Shown here: positions 11,403 to 24,104 of the stretch, in pieces
How positions within the stretch are numbered: position 1 is the stretch's first letter
Layout: the number at the start of each line of letters is the position of its first letter
From: Enoplosus armatus
Lineage: Eukaryota; Chordata; Actinopteri; Centrarchiformes; Enoplosidae
DNA length: 64,000 bases
Reading direction: 5' to 3'
Assembly (NCBI RefSeq): GCF_043641665.1
Contig: NC_092183.1
Span: 3,807,501 to 3,871,500, forward strand
Made by a program: the position numbers and the translations under genes
Notes under the pieces: generated by a model
Databases searched by the model: none
The model's input: the letters and a program-made list of their open reading frames with translations, nothing else
Told to the model about the DNA's origin: nothing

Positions 11403-13500
11403 TCTGCTGATGTTCAGTAATCTATTGGTCCAATGCAGAAAAGAGTGAAATCAATAGTGTCAGAGTATACAGAGTTGGCAGTTACCTGTGCAGGTGTTAG
11501 TGTAGGATTAGACATATTGGTTAAAATGTAAAGAAACTAACAGTGAAGCTGTGCAGTGTAGAGAGTCGCCACAGCTCCGTCCTGAACTGCTGATAACTGA
11601 GGACACAAGACTCAGCCGTAAACAGACCACAACTGACTTCTTTTATGTTTAATATCGATTCCGAACACGACATTTTTCAGCGTCCTGATTCCTTTAGTGC
11701 TGAAGCAAAGAGCTGCATCTTTTATTGTGTGTTGTTTTGCTGACAGCAGCACTGATAACACGGCTTACAATCTTAATTAATAATCACTATAGCTTTATGT
11801 CTTGATATCTGGATAAGTGCAACAAAAATAGACAAAGTCGACGTATAGATTTTAACCCTATTGGTTATTTCACTTTTCACCTTAAACACACATTTGTACA
11901 ATCGGATCTTAATCATTAAAATACATAAAACTGGAGCCACCTTAAATAAGGATTCACTGGCTTTGCATCACAACATTATTATGATTATTATGATGATGAT
12001 TATTATGATTATTATCAATTTACAAATGCAATGGCACTATTTTACTATTGGGATTAAAACTCTTTTAACTTTTGATAAAGCAGTGCAGACACTGATTTTA
12101 GTTCACCCTTCATGACCTCCCTGAGTATTTTTTAGTTGGAGTCCCTCTTGTTTGGTTTAAACCGCTCAAATGCTGCCATCTAGTGGTGAAATTCATCCAC
12201 GTCATGTTTCCATCACAGAGCTCATGTCTGCCCATAAAGACTGGAGGTTTGGAATAGCAGTAGATATATATGTTGTATATATAAATTAAATAAAAATAAA
12301 ACAATATAATGAATGTTTGTGTTTACAGGCAGATCCACCTTCAGCAGATTTTGTTCGTCCCGCTGCTCCTCGCCACTTAAAGTCTCATTTACCTTCCTTT
12401 TGTGCAGAGCAGCACAAAGACCTGCTGTCCATAATCCATAATATATGATGTTACTGTTCTGTTGTTTTTGACATAAAACAGATCTAATAAAATCAAAGTC
12501 TCAAAATAATAAATTAAGTTCATCAAAGCAGCAAAATAGAGAGAAAGAAAAATCCCCATAAAGATATTTTAGGAGGGAGCTGAGAAACTGGGGAAGGGAC
12601 AGTTTTTATCTTTAATTTGTCTGCAGGGTTTTCATCCCAAACCTTGCTCAAGGGCACCTCAGCAGAGCATGTATTTTATTACTTGTTATACAGTTTTACC
12701 AAACCAGTCCAAGTGTTTCTAATTCTCTTTATGAATATATTCTTTCTCTGCCTGTTTTAAGGCTGTTTTCCTCATTGAAATGAGGTTCCAGTCTGCCACC
12801 TAGTGGGCCAAATGTGTATTTCTTTACTATATTATGATCAACCTGTACCAGACCACTGGGGTAAAAACATGGAATCAGTTCAATACTGACTTATGTAGTC
12901 TTGGAGGCACTGTTGTATTTAGTTTCATCCATTATGAATTATGGTTTTAATGATTGAATTCCTCATTTTATAATGTCTATGTATTTATATCTTTTATCTC
13001 AGCAATTTTGTATATATTTTTCTGTGCTGTGAGTGACACTATTACCCGAGCCAAATTTCCTCTCAGGGGTAATAAAGTATATGTTATCTCGTTTATCATC
13101 CATATTTTATTACAACATGTGTGTAAGAGCAGCTGGTGAAGCTTCATTAAATAAAGCAGAAACTGTTGATATGAATTTTATACATTTTCAAATCAACATT
13201 AATCTTTTAAACTTGTCTAAACTCAGTCTATTCATTATCTTTTATAAGATGCATTTCTTGCAGGTTTACGTAATATCACAATGAAGCCTAAAGTAATGTC
13301 TTCCAGAGAGATGTTTAAATTTAGTTTTTTTCTGTGTACTCCCCTCAAATAAATATGTCCGATCAACATTTCCGAATAAGGACACACATCCTCGTTTACC
13401 ACAAAACGACAGCTTATTAATGGGTGAAGAACTGAACAAATAGACATTAAAACAAATCATTGATTTATGAGCAACTCTGTAAAAACTCTGGATGTGACTT

Positions 13501-13966
13501 ACATTTACTCAAGTAGTGTACTTAAGTACAAATTTGATGTACTTGTACGTTATTTGAGTATTTTCTTTTCATGCTACTTTATACTCTTTACTCCACTGCT
13601 GTGATTTGACAGCTTCAGTTGCTTGTTACTTTACAAATTAAGATTTTTGCAAACAAAACACATGAAGAGCTTCTAAAATATGTATAAATATGATGTTTTC
13701 TTATAAATGAACTACTATTGTATCTAACAATATATACAAATACATCAGAAACGATCAGTTGATTGACAGAAAATGAATGGCAGCTATTTTGATAATCGTT
13801 GAAGTCATTTTTTTTTCATGCAAAATATTTCAGCTTCTCAAATGTGAAGATTTGCTGCTTTCCTCTCAATAATTTTGATCAATTTTTTAAAGTAATTTTG
13901 AAGTATGGACTGTTGGTTGGACAAAACAAACATTGTGAAAGTGTCAGTATTTTCAGAAATGTTGCC
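13501..13966 (-). mobile_element. composite repeat: AAGTACTTAAGTA element joined to ATTAATCGATTA element
   Basis: Positions 13501-13757 are a reversed 3' part of the AAGTACTTAAGTA family (ACTCAAGTAGTGTACTTAAG..). They run directly into the second family at about 13758 (GATTGACAGAAAATGAATGG, AACTATTTTGATAATC-type text, TTTGCTGCTTT, GGACTGTTGGTTGGACAAAA). The same join occurs at 48930-49765. This copy is cut short, with an internal deletion after GTGTCAG. Confidence 0.65.
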
Positions 13967-14449
13967 GTCCACAGCTGAAGGACACGTCCTCCTGTTTGTT
14001 GCACATGAGCCAGGAGAGGTCGAGGTGTCAGACAGAGACAAATGTCGTCCCGCCTGGTTTAGTATTCAGCTGCATGTGTTGTCGGTCCATCAGAGGCTAA
14101 TTAACATAACAGGATCCCCAGTGATCCCACTCTGCTCTTCTGTCTACACACAGCTCCTGTTACACTTTACGACCCGCACAGCGGGACACTTCCAACAAGA
14201 TGCTGTTGTTTCAATCAGCCCCAAAAGTAAACTGGACAGTGAGTGAGAAAGTGTCATTATGTGTCTGTGTCGTTCTCCAGGTTGTACCCACTAAAAAGGG
14301 GTTACAGTCAAAGATCAGCCAAAGCCCACTGAGGGATTTAAACATTAAGACAAAGAGCCAGTGACACTATATGCTCCACAGAGATTTGTTTTATAACTAC
14401 AGATGGGAAGTTGGAGCTGTAAAACAAACAAATGAAGTTAATTTATCTG

Positions 14450-15540
14450 TGCAAACTCCTAAAAGATCCCCACACATCTACAAGGACCCTTGAAATCCCT
14501 TCACTAATGCCTGGAACCCCTTTAAGGATCCCTACACAGTACATCTGGACCCCCGAAATGACTTAAGTAACACCTGGGATCCATTCAAGGAGTCTTTTAT
14601 TAATGCCTGGAACATCTTAAAGATTCCCTGACAACTCCTTAAGGATCCCTGGGCAGCCTCAAAGACCCCTGGAACATCCTGAAACATCCTATAATGGACC
14701 CTGAAAACTCCTAAAAGATGTCCAGACTCCTGCAGCAACCCCTGAAATCCTTGAAATAATACCTGGAATCGCTTCAAGGATCCCTGGAAACTCCTCAGGG
14801 ATTCTCGGACCCACTGTAAAGAGACCTGGAATTCCTTCAATATTGCCTAGAATCCTTTCAAGGAAGCTCCTCACAGTCCCCTTCAAAGGCTTCTGTAATA
14901 ATTCCTGGAATATATTCAAGGATCCTTGCAAACTCCTCACAATAATGCCTGGAGCCCCTTCAAGGATTCCTGGAAACTCCTTCAGGATCCACATGCCCCT
15001 GCAAAGACCAGAAAATAGTTCAATAATGCCTGGAATCCATTCAAGGGATCATGGAAACGCCTTGAGTATTCCTGGGCCCCATCAGAAACCCTCAATATTG
15101 CCTGAAATCCCTTTAAGGACCAAAAGACCCCTGCAAAGACCCCTGAAATTCCATCAATAAGGCCTTCAAGGATTCCTGGAAGCTCCTCAAGGATCACCAT
15201 ACCCTTTCAAAAAACCCTTCATTCAAGAGTGCCTGGAACCACTTCCAGCATCCCTGTAAACTCTTCAAGGATCCCTGGAAACCCCTGAAGGACCTCCAGA
15301 CCTCCGCAGGGACCCTGACACTCATTCAATAATGCCTGGAATCAATATAAGGATCCATAAGAACTCCTAGTAGATGCCTCAAGGATTTCTGGACCCCCCC
15401 AAAATAGAGCCCTGGAACCACCTTAAATACTCATAACCACCTTAAAGTCCCCTTGATCCCCAAACCCTCTGACATACCCGTGGAAGGTCCTAAAAGATCC
15501 CTGGAAACCCCTTCCAGGACCTCTGGAGGCCCAACACTAG
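14450..15540. repeat. ~1.1-kb degenerate minisatellite (GGATCC / CCTGGAAAC motif)
   Basis: The stretch is built almost entirely from variants of a few words: TCAAGGATCCCTGG, AAACTCCT, ACCCCTG(A/G)AA, AATGCCTGGAAT. They alternate with roughly 60-120 base periodicity, and at least eight GGATCC sites occur. The - strand stays open over long overlapping segments (14532-14840, 14689-14994, 14982-15200) with monotonous FQG/LKS-type peptides, which is explained by the repeat lacking reverse-strand stops. It is almost certainly a decayed tandem repeat rather than a gene. Confidence 0.8.
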
Positions 15541-17352
15541 CTGGGCCTTAATGAGCCCGCGGACACAGACAACACATTTCACCTGGAGGGTCCAGCTCTG
15601 TGCGGATCCTCCTGTCCCACCATCCAGCCCGCTCTCGACATCAAAGCATTCCTGATGTGGAAACGGCAGCCCGGGGTGGCCGGTCGTAACCTCCGTAATA
15701 AATTAAGACGAAGTGGCAAATAAAGCTGCACCTGCAGGCCTGACGTCTTCACCTCCAACACATGGAGGAGCCGTTAGGAAGAAAAGACCCCAAAAAACAA
15801 CAACATGGAGGGACGTTTTAGAAGACAAAAGTTAAGTGTTTCTCCGTTTAATTAAAGTCTAAATCTGTGTTCAACTCCTGTGTTAATCTGTAATAAAAAG
15901 AAGGCATATAATACAAATTTACACAATTCAATGGCGATAAAAAAGCCGTGACGTAGTTTATGTTAGCTAAAAGCTAAAGTGTCATTTAGCTAGCTTAACT
16001 GTAAGCTAGGAAGCTAAAAGACGCGGTGTGTTCAAGAATATACATGTCATAAAAAGATGAATAATAAGCCTTAAACACTAAATTAATCCAATATTGTTGT
16101 GCAAGAGCTAAATCCTTAGGTTAGGATTGTTTTCATTGTAGAGAAAGCTACCGTTAAAAGAAAGAAAACTCACATCTCTGTTCAAGAACATTACAAGAGG
16201 CTCACTAAAAAGCTCCCCAAAATTAATAACGAATTATAGTGACACCATAAAAAGTAAAAAAGTGTACAGTACAACAACGAAAAATCCCTATTGATCAGAA
16301 TACCACACACTGTCCCTGTAGGATTAATATAAGAATGTGAGAGTTAATTTTCGTTGCGTTTTTTTGATATGAAAATAAACATAAAGCAGCTTATACGATC
16401 TAAAATTAAGAAAATAAAAGTTATTGTTCCTATTTTAAAATGCCATATAGGCTTTGAACACTAAAGTATAGCCTGGCCGTTCATTTTAATCTTTCATTGT
16501 TATAAAATTAAGATGTTTTATCTATAATATATATTTTTATTTAAAGCTCAAGCCGAGCGGGATTCAAGCAGCATCCTGTATTTTAAATGGAATATACAAT
16601 ATTTCCTCCTCTTGACTTCGCTTTGTTCGTTAATGTCACATTACAGCCGAGCTGAACGGACAAAGGGTTAAAGCCAACAGGCTGTTTTCACGCTGCAGTG
16701 TGTGGATGTCTGTATTGTCTCCTTGTCAGTTCCCATGGAAGTCAGTTGGCACTGAGTAAATGTTACGATGTCTCTCTTTCTTTTTTGAGTCAGGCTTTCA
16801 GTCAGCGAGCTGCAAACAAAGAGCCAAACATAGAAAGTTGTTTTTTTTTAATTCAGGAGCCGCCGGTCACACCCAGCGGTGTGCAGGGCCACATTCACAC
16901 AGACCGCCTCTCTGTGTGAACTGGAATTTAATCCGACCTTTATTTAACTTAAAAAAATATATATTGCTCTGATGAAGTTAATTATAAGTAATAAAGAAGG
17001 AGAAGATATCATTCCGTGAGGGTTATGCAGTCTTTTTTTTATTTTTAGATGGATCAAATGTTCTCACATGACATTTTTTCATTGAGTTTATGTCGAAATG
17101 TCAAATATAATATTTAGCGTATTATGGATTAAGAACAAGTCTTTAGGATTAATTGCCTATTCTAGTAACTGTTATCGTATCGTTTCAGATTTTTAGGGGT
17201 TAAGAAGTGAAGATTTGGATTCAGTGTTAAGACGTTTAGGATCAGTTAAAGGTCAAAGCTGTATATTTCAGGTTGGGTTTGACTTGTTGTGTGTAGGACT
17301 CTGCATGCTGACAAGGTGTTTTTTTTTTTGTTCAGGTGTGATTGTTGTGAAA

Positions 17353-17360
17353 ACATTGTA
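17353..17360 (+). promoter_or_regulatory. DM-domain-type binding core (ACATTGTA)
   Basis: AAACATTGTAATC resembles the DMRT recognition sequence, whose core is ACA(A/T)TGT. It lies between dmrt3a and dmrt2a, about 0.9 kb before the likely dmrt2a promoter. Such cores occur by chance, so function is only a possibility. Confidence 0.2.
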
Positions 17361-18099
17361 ATCATCCTCAGTTAACTCTGCCAGGAGGACAGACTGTAAC
17401 AACCTGCAGGACACATTCATCACCTGACTGCCTGCTGTGTGGCAGGGCAGTTTAATCTGTGTAAATACTGACAGACATCCAACACTTTATGCAGGATACA
17501 ATATGGCTACCATCACTAATAATCTCAGAGGGACTTACAGCATGGCCCTCCATCATTGCTGCCTTTGTAAGAGGGATGTTTACACTTTCAACCAAAATCT
17601 GAATTAATTCCAGGGTGACTAATGAATTCAAAATAAATATGTTGGATTGTGAAGTAGCCATCATGAAAAACTGATCTGACACTTGGCTGACAAACTGTTG
17701 ATTATGGCCGTTTGTCACCTCTAATCTACGGTAATAAGGCGTCTTTGCCTTCTCCTCATTGTTGGTCAATAAGGCATAGTTTATAGACTGTCTTGGTTGT
17801 TCAGTAGCAAATCAGAGTTAAGCTAACTGTAGTCAAAATTAATTAATGAATTAATTAACCCATTGAGGGCGTGCAGGGAGCCGCCAGTTGAACAAGCTAG
17901 CTTCGTTTTTCGATGATTAGCTCTGGCAGTTGTCCTCTACAAGGGAAACATGGCGGCTGTAATATCAAAGAAGGCTGTTTAATGTTGTTTTTCTACAGTT
18001 TTTAACTCAAGAATCGGGCCGTATTACTGACAAATGAACTCGTTGCTAAGGAAAAGTAATCAAATTACTGTCAACCGTTACTAGGAGACCCCCCCCCCC

Positions 18100-18240
18100 C
18101 TCCCTCCCTTCCTTCCACGCCTGAATAACTGCTCGTAAGCCTATTGGTCGGTGAGTGTTTAGAAGCAGCCAATCAGCGGACAGAGAGCGCCGAGTGAAGC
18201 GGTTCATAGGAGTGGCGCCCTGCGTGTTTCCTTCAGAGGA
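18100..18240 (+). promoter_or_regulatory. dmrt2a: dmrt2a core promoter with paired CCAAT boxes
   Basis: An inverted CCAAT box (ATTGG, 18143-18147) and a forward one (CCAATC, 18169-18174) lie 26 bases apart at the left edge of a GC-rich, CpG-containing segment. A pyrimidine tract (CCCCCCTCCCTCCC) precedes them at about 18090-18110. No TATA box is clear. Closely paired CCAAT boxes of this kind are typical NF-Y sites just upstream of vertebrate start sites. The likely transcript start is within the next 100 bases. Confidence 0.5.
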
Positions 18241-18400
18241 AACTCGGATCCGTTCAGAGCGCGACACTCATTCATCCACTCAATTAACAGCTAATTACGA
18301 ACCCATCCCGGAGCCCGGACCGCGTCTTTGTCCGTGTGTCCATTCATCACAGTCCTAACGACGTGCTCGCTGGACCAGACCGCCGAGTCAACCTCTGGAG
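18241..18400 (+). other. dmrt2a: probable noncoding first exon of dmrt2a (5' end approximate)
   Basis: The GC-rich segment after the CCAAT boxes ends in a strong donor, CTGGAG|GTAAAC (exon end 18400). A matching acceptor with a pyrimidine stretch, TTTGTCTCCAG|ACATAAAC, lies at 19129/19130, only 39 bases before the dmrt2a start codon. Splicing the two would give a two-part 5' untranslated region with a 729-base intron (18401-19129). The left end of the exon is a guess and no transcript evidence is available. Confidence 0.45.
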
Positions 18401-19168
18401 GTAAACTGAACTCTTAATGCACCGGGCAGTCAGCTAAATCTGTGGGAGAATAATATTTAATGTGAAATGTACTAAACTCTCTGTGACCAATTTAATGGCA
18501 ACAACTTAACTCGACTAGACTGAATTTGTTGGGGCACAGAGGCGAGCGATGACCTAAATGTGGTTAAACTGTTAATAATTAACTGATGGGCTGTCATAAT
18601 AATGGGCTCCTCAATAGATTCTCATATTCGTAGGTGACAACATTGAATAAAACCTTTCCTAATATATAATTAGATATCCATCAATAAAGACGGTCTGAGC
18701 AAAACTTTTTTAGCCTATTTTCTGGATTTTAAGGAAGATTTTTTTTCCTTTTTCTATTTTTATTTACTATATTCTTTGCTGATTAATAAATAAGAAGAAG
18801 CCATTTATAAGATTTTTTTTTTCATTTTTCTCTTCTGTGTGCAGAATTTTAGTTTAGCTCAGATGTAAAAACAATCCACTGCTAAAGCCTTAGAAGTTTA
18901 TTTAAACCATCATTAAAACAAGTCAAGCTTGGCTCTTGGGGATTAATGGAATAATATAATGCGGACTACTTTGTTTATTTTTCCATGGTGGAATCAAGCT
19001 TTGCTTAATTAGTCCTAAATTATTTTTGGAGATAACCTATGTATTTAAATATAACAAGAGAGTTTAGGCATGAGATGATGTTGAGAGATAATTTGCCTGT
19101 AGGTCCAAATAATTCTTATTTGTCTCCAGACATAAACTGGGTGTAGAGACAACCGGCGGAGGACAGAC

Positions 19169-20942
19169 ATGTCAGATAACGCCGGTTGCGAGTTTGAAAT
19201 CGACGTGGAGAGTCTGGAGACGGAGAGCGACGACCTGGCGGACTCCTCCAGCAGTCCCGGCCCGGCGCCTCTCGGCAGCAAGGGCGACGACAAGCCGGGC
19301 CCCAGCGGCATGTGTCCGGGGGACCAGAGGAAGCTGAGTCGGACGCCGAAGTGCGCTCGCTGCCGCAACCACGGCGTGGTGTCCTGTCTGAAGGGACACA
19401 AGCGCTTCTGCCGCTGGAGGGACTGCCAGTGCGCCAACTGCCTGCTGGTGGTGGAGAGACAGCGGGTCATGGCTGCGCAGGTGGCCCTGAGGAGGCAGCA
19501 AGCCACGGAGGTAGGCCAGGAGTGTGTGTGTGTCTGTTTGTCCATGGGCTGGTTCTGTAGTGCTGCCTTCAAATGCTGGTCATTAACTTTATAGACTGAA
19601 ACCATGTCGTGACCGTTGTGATGCATTCAAGTGCTTTTATTCAACAACACCTAATTAACAAATTAGACCCCACAGTAAAAGTTATTTCACTTAATTTCAA
19701 CTCGGACAGTACTGCTTTCCTGTGAGTGCAGATAATGCAAAAAAAAGTGCACAAGATTAACAATAAAACGAAACATCAAATCCAGTCTAGTGTACTCGGG
19801 CTTCTCCAGCTGCCCTGAAAAGCATTTCTTGCTGTCAGGATTTCCTGGAGATGTTGATCTTGCCTCTCATGAATCAGATTTATTTACTCTGTGAATCCAG
19901 CGCCTCAGTTACTGCTATACACACCACATCAAATGCCCACTACTACTACTCCGAAAATCCATGTTAAACATGTGAAGGTGTCTTTAAAACATACAGTAAA
20001 TACATCTGTGTTTTGTAGTTCCTCTGATGTCCCTGCCTTATAATGACCTTTGGACTGTTGTGAAAATGTGTCTCTTCCAACAAACGGCTTCAGTGAGATT
20101 TAGGTAATTTGCTTAAAGTAATCTTCATAATTGACCTGTTAGGCCTCCGTCTTCATGTTCCACTCAAACTCGTTTTTAATTGCTGTTTTTAGTCGTTTGA
20201 GCGTCAACATCAAGGGTACAATTTGTTTTCTGATATATCAGCAGAAATACATCTCTGGTTTCTTATACAGGTGTATTTAGGTAAACAATCCCGGTGAAGA
20301 AGTGTAGTGCCTTCATGCCCCTGATATTAATTATGGTTATTATGAGTTGAGTGCAAATTAATTATCGAATTTAAAAAAAACACAAGCGGGGAGGTGAAGT
20401 TCTCTATGAGACACGTGGGATGGCTTCACATGTAAACAAACAGTACAGTTAAATACAGTTTTGTTTTTCCAACCAATCTTTGGAAAAAAAAATTCTAATT
20501 TTGGAAGCAGGCTTAGGGTTAGTATTGATTTAAGTTTAGGCACGTATGTAGTGGATCAGGGTTCAGGGTTTGGCAATTGATGTAGTTATTTATATGTATG
20601 TCTTATTATGTCTGGGGATCTCTGAGGGGTTCTTGATGTTGTCCCAGCAAATAAATAGTCATTATTATATAGAAATAAACGAGTATTTACACATGTTAAT
20701 TAAAGTTAAAAGAAATGCTCACTGCCTCACTCTTTCCCAAACATGGACAGTTATACATTTCCATCTGTACTTGTGATCTTATGAAGTAAAATCGTACCTG
20801 TTTGGTGTCTGTGGCCCTAATATGTGTGTGTGTTGACTGCAGTGACATTCAAATATCTGAGAATATCTGCGGTAAAATAATAACGAACCACGTCAGTTGT
20901 GGTATTTTAAAGATGATACCAGACGGTTGTTGTTCTGTTTGA

Positions 20943-20979
<37 letters not shown>

Positions 20980-22965
20980 CAGGGTGTGTCATTTGGCTTG
21001 TCAAGAAGAATGTTTAGCTTTTATTACACAGTCTTGTGAAAATATTGCAGTTTGAAGTAATGCAGTCAGGTTTAGTTGTAAAACTGTTGAAAATGTTCTG
21101 TAATTTATCTTATTTTATGTATCTTTAGAATGCCAAAAATATTATTTATTTTTAACTTTAAGGTAATTGCTAGGCCCACATCTCACATTTAATTGCTAGA
21201 TTAAGATTTAAGATTTTTTATAACTGTAAGAGAAACAGAAAACAGTATCGTGACCCATAATTTAAGCAGATTATTATTAAGATGTTGGATTAAATTATAC
21301 AAATACAGACTTGAGCTGCGATAAATCAGGCACTTTTAAAAGGATCAAGAAAAACATCCTGAAAGCACGTCTTTAGTCATTTTTTTTGTTTTCTCAATTT
21401 ATCAGGATAAGAAAGGAATATCTGGGAAACAAATTCCAGCAGAGAGGAGGACGATATATCAGCGACATATTCGGCCGTCCACCATGCTCGCCAAAAGCAT
21501 CCTCGAAGGTAAGACGGCAGCGGATCTGACAAAAGAAACATGATTTATTTCTTTGCATTAGACGTTTCTGATCTTTCCTATTTCTCTTGGCTCATCCTCT
21601 GTCCCTGTTTAACTTCTGTTTCTCTTGTAGCTTGCCTTGGATTTCTTATCTTTTTCCATTAACAACACTAAAACACTGATAAGGACTTGTTAACATTTGA
21701 AAGCAGTGACTTGATTTCACTAATTATCATCTCCAACATACAAAGATGATTTAATCATTGAGCATGATATATATTTAGAGTGAAAATTTTTGCATGTTTG
21801 TCACTGTTGTTTCTGCTTGCATGCTTGACTGTCATAAACCTTGAATTAAATGGGGGTTCTTTTGATGACAGGATACCGTCCGGTGCAGTCTGATCCATTC
21901 CTGGCGGCCAACCCATCTCTCCCCCCACCGCTGAGCGATCGCATGAGGAAGAGAAGGGCCTTCGCCGACAAGGAGCTGGAAACCATCATGCTGGAGCGGG
22001 AGTACAAAGAACGAGAGCTGCTGGAGAACAGCCAGGCTTCGCTCCTCTTCCCTAACAACATGGTCCACCACGCCGCTGAATACAACTCCTACAAGACGGC
22101 CTACTCACCGACGGCGGTTGAGCCGCAGCCCAAAGAGTTGTGCAACTTCCTCGGCCCTAACTGCCTGGATCTGTCCATGCAGTACCCCGCCGGCTCAGCC
22201 AACGTCGAGCTCATCTCCTCCAACGTCAGCGTGGCCACCACCTACCGCCACTACCCGCTGCAGCCATCACGAGGCAGCTTCATGATGTGGCCCCGCGGTG
22301 CAGCCAACCTGGGTGACGCCTTGCTCTACCAGCAGTGCCTGATCAACGCCACGGCGGTGCAGAACATGAAGCCAGGTGCTGTGTGGGAACCCAAGGCGAT
22401 GCCTGCCGAGAGCCAGCTGCCAGAGCAGGAGGCTGCGGCCGCTCTTGCTGCTAAACTGGAAGGATCCCGAGCTGCTGCGCTGCAGGACTCATCAGACCCT
22501 CAACGGGCTGATCCCAAACCTCCCGGGGGCTCCCAGGGGGGGCGGAGGGAGTGCTCAGCCTTCTCCCCACCTAAGAGGAGCTTTGGACAATCCTTCCCTA
22601 ACAACTCTCATTCCCAAAACTCCAGCCAAGTCCTGAACAAGCTGAGCAAGGACAGCGCTAAGCTTTCCATGAAACTCAGCTCCTTTCACTCCCTCATCCA
22701 GCACTCGCTGAGCGAAAAGACCAGCGGCGGGGCCGGGCCGGAGCTCAGGGCTCCATACTGCAAAGAGCTCTTAGAGGAGGCCGCCCGCAAGTTCAGGGAG
22801 GGCTCGGCCAAGGACATTCAGGCCGTCAAAATCACCGACAGGTACGGAAAAGACTTTCCTTCCAAGCCTGTTGGGACCAAGATGGCGTCCAGTGAGTCTT
22901 TGTCCTTCTCTGTGGAAGCCATACTGAAGAGACCCACACCTGTTATGAGTCGAGCATTCCATTAA
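19169..22965 (+). CDS. dmrt2a: dmrt2a: DM-domain transcription factor DMRT2 (3 coding exons)
   Basis: Coding exons are 19169-19510 (ends GAG|GTAGGC), 21406-21508 (TATCAG|GATAAG ... GAAG|GTAAGA) and 21872-22965 (GACAG|GATAC). Frames join cleanly to a 512-residue protein. The N terminus ([20 protein letters not shown]) is acidic. The DM domain spans about 60-112, with zinc ligands Cys62, Cys65, His77, Cys81 and His68, Cys86, Cys88, Cys91. The middle exon encodes [18 protein letters not shown], and exon 3 opens with the DMRT2-specific [24 protein letters not shown] block (about 172-197), then CLDLSMQY and [14 protein letters not shown]. There is no DMA domain, as expected for DMRT2. Family knowledge: a nuclear regulator of somite patterning, left-right symmetry and early muscle. 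The cluster position indicates dmrt2a rather than the fish paralogue dmrt2b. No breaks are seen. Confidence 0.97.
19511..21405 (+). other. dmrt2a: dmrt2a intron 1 (between coding exons 1 and 2)
   Basis: This 1,895-base, phase-0 GT...AG intron follows the DM-domain exon. It is AT-rich and contains a (TG)n microsatellite at 20944-20975. Reading past the donor gives a frame that stops after 27 further unrelated residues, so the exon end is firm. The second coding intron (21509-21871) is 363 bases and featureless. Confidence 0.9.
20944..20975. repeat. (TG)n microsatellite
   Basis: An uninterrupted TG dinucleotide tract of about 16 copies in dmrt2a intron 1, followed by CGTGCAGGG. Confidence 0.97.
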
Positions 22966-23206
22966 TTTCCATTAAGTCTTTTTTCTTGCACTATAAACGT
23001 CAGGTTTGTCTCAGTTAGAGGGCATCTCGAGTGGTGGTTTTGGGGTCAAAGAAAACAGGCACTGCATCAGAAATTAGACCAGCTAGAAATCTATTTTTTT
23101 TCCCCAATGTAATATTTATGTACAGTATATTATATTTTACGTGTGCATGTTTAATAACTTTATTGTGTAGAGTATTTAAACATTATCCCAATGTTTTCCT
23201 CATGTC

Positions 23207-23212
23207 AATAAA
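23207..23212 (+). terminator. dmrt2a: dmrt2a polyadenylation signal
   Basis: AATAAA (in GTCAATAAACTTT) lies 242 bases after the dmrt2a stop codon, in an AT-rich 3' region. A T-rich stretch (AAGTCTTGTATTTCATTTTATG) follows within about 30 bases. It is the first canonical signal after the stop. Confidence 0.6.
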
Positions 23213-24100
23213 CTTTATAAGACTGAACTCTTTCCATAAAAAGTCTTGTATTTCATTTTATGCTCAAGTCATGACACGTTTAACTGTGAACAGGTTTTAG
23301 TTTAGGTCAGAAGTTAGTCTGCACCCACTAATAAATCACTATGTTTTTTACATTCATACTTAGCAAAACAGTTCACACCACACAGGGAATAAAGGATTAA
23401 TCAAAACAAACTATTTCAGATCAGACTTATCTTATTAAATCATTTAACTGACTTGTTTTGAGCTTCCGCTAAGCAGGAAGGTAAGACTTTTTATATCTTA
23501 ATTTGAAATCTTGGATTTTGTGTAAAATACATTTAATTTATATAATATATAATTATACACATTAAAAATACAAAGTCCCGCCTGTTGATCATTTGGAAAT
23601 TCTGAATGTAACAACCATCAGAGTAAACAATATTACCGCATACTTTATTGACAAATGTTTGTTGTTGACTTTTCATATTTTCTGTCACAACAGAAATAAG
23701 TGCCTTATATTTCTTTATTTTGGGGCTCAGTTTATTGTAACTATAGGTTGAAACCAGGCGTATTTTATATAAAAATATGTTTTTGTCAAGAGTTAACTAC
23801 AATAAAACGTAAAGGTGTTCTGCATGAATTTGAAAGCAAAAATTTGCGTAACAAAAGAATGTAAAGCTCACTGAGAGGTATATTGCCGGATAGTTTTTTT
23901 TAATCAATATTGTGTATTTGCATGAACACAAATCACACAAACAAAGCACATAAATGAAGTGCGGATGTGACAGAGTGGACGTAGACTAACTGTGTTCTCC
24001 AGGGAGTTGAAACACGATATCAGCCCCTAAATCTGTGAGCAGCATCATCTCATCTGTTCAAGACGCATTTCTCTACTCATTCCTTTCCAGTTACGGGCTC

Positions 24101-24104
<4 letters not shown>

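Larger units (their letters stand above)
10716..18100. other. dmrt3a-dmrt2a intergenic spacer
   Basis: No protein gene is recognisable. The spacer holds an interspersed repeat at 10889-11402, a composite repeat at 13501-13966, a degenerate minisatellite at 14450-15540 and two ~45-base pieces with the CTGCCA(T/C)CTAGTGG box common in fish repeats (about 12170-12215 and 12780-12815). The intervals 11403-13500, 13967-14449 and 15541-18100 are AT-rich with short meaningless frames. A palindromic AATTAATTAATGAATTAATT (homeodomain-type TAATTA cores) lies at about 17840-17861. Confidence 0.7.

Noticed and set aside
14532..15200. Overlapping - strand frames with FQG-rich peptides
   Set aside because: The peptides mirror the DNA minisatellite in several frames at once, which is a repeat effect rather than a protein.
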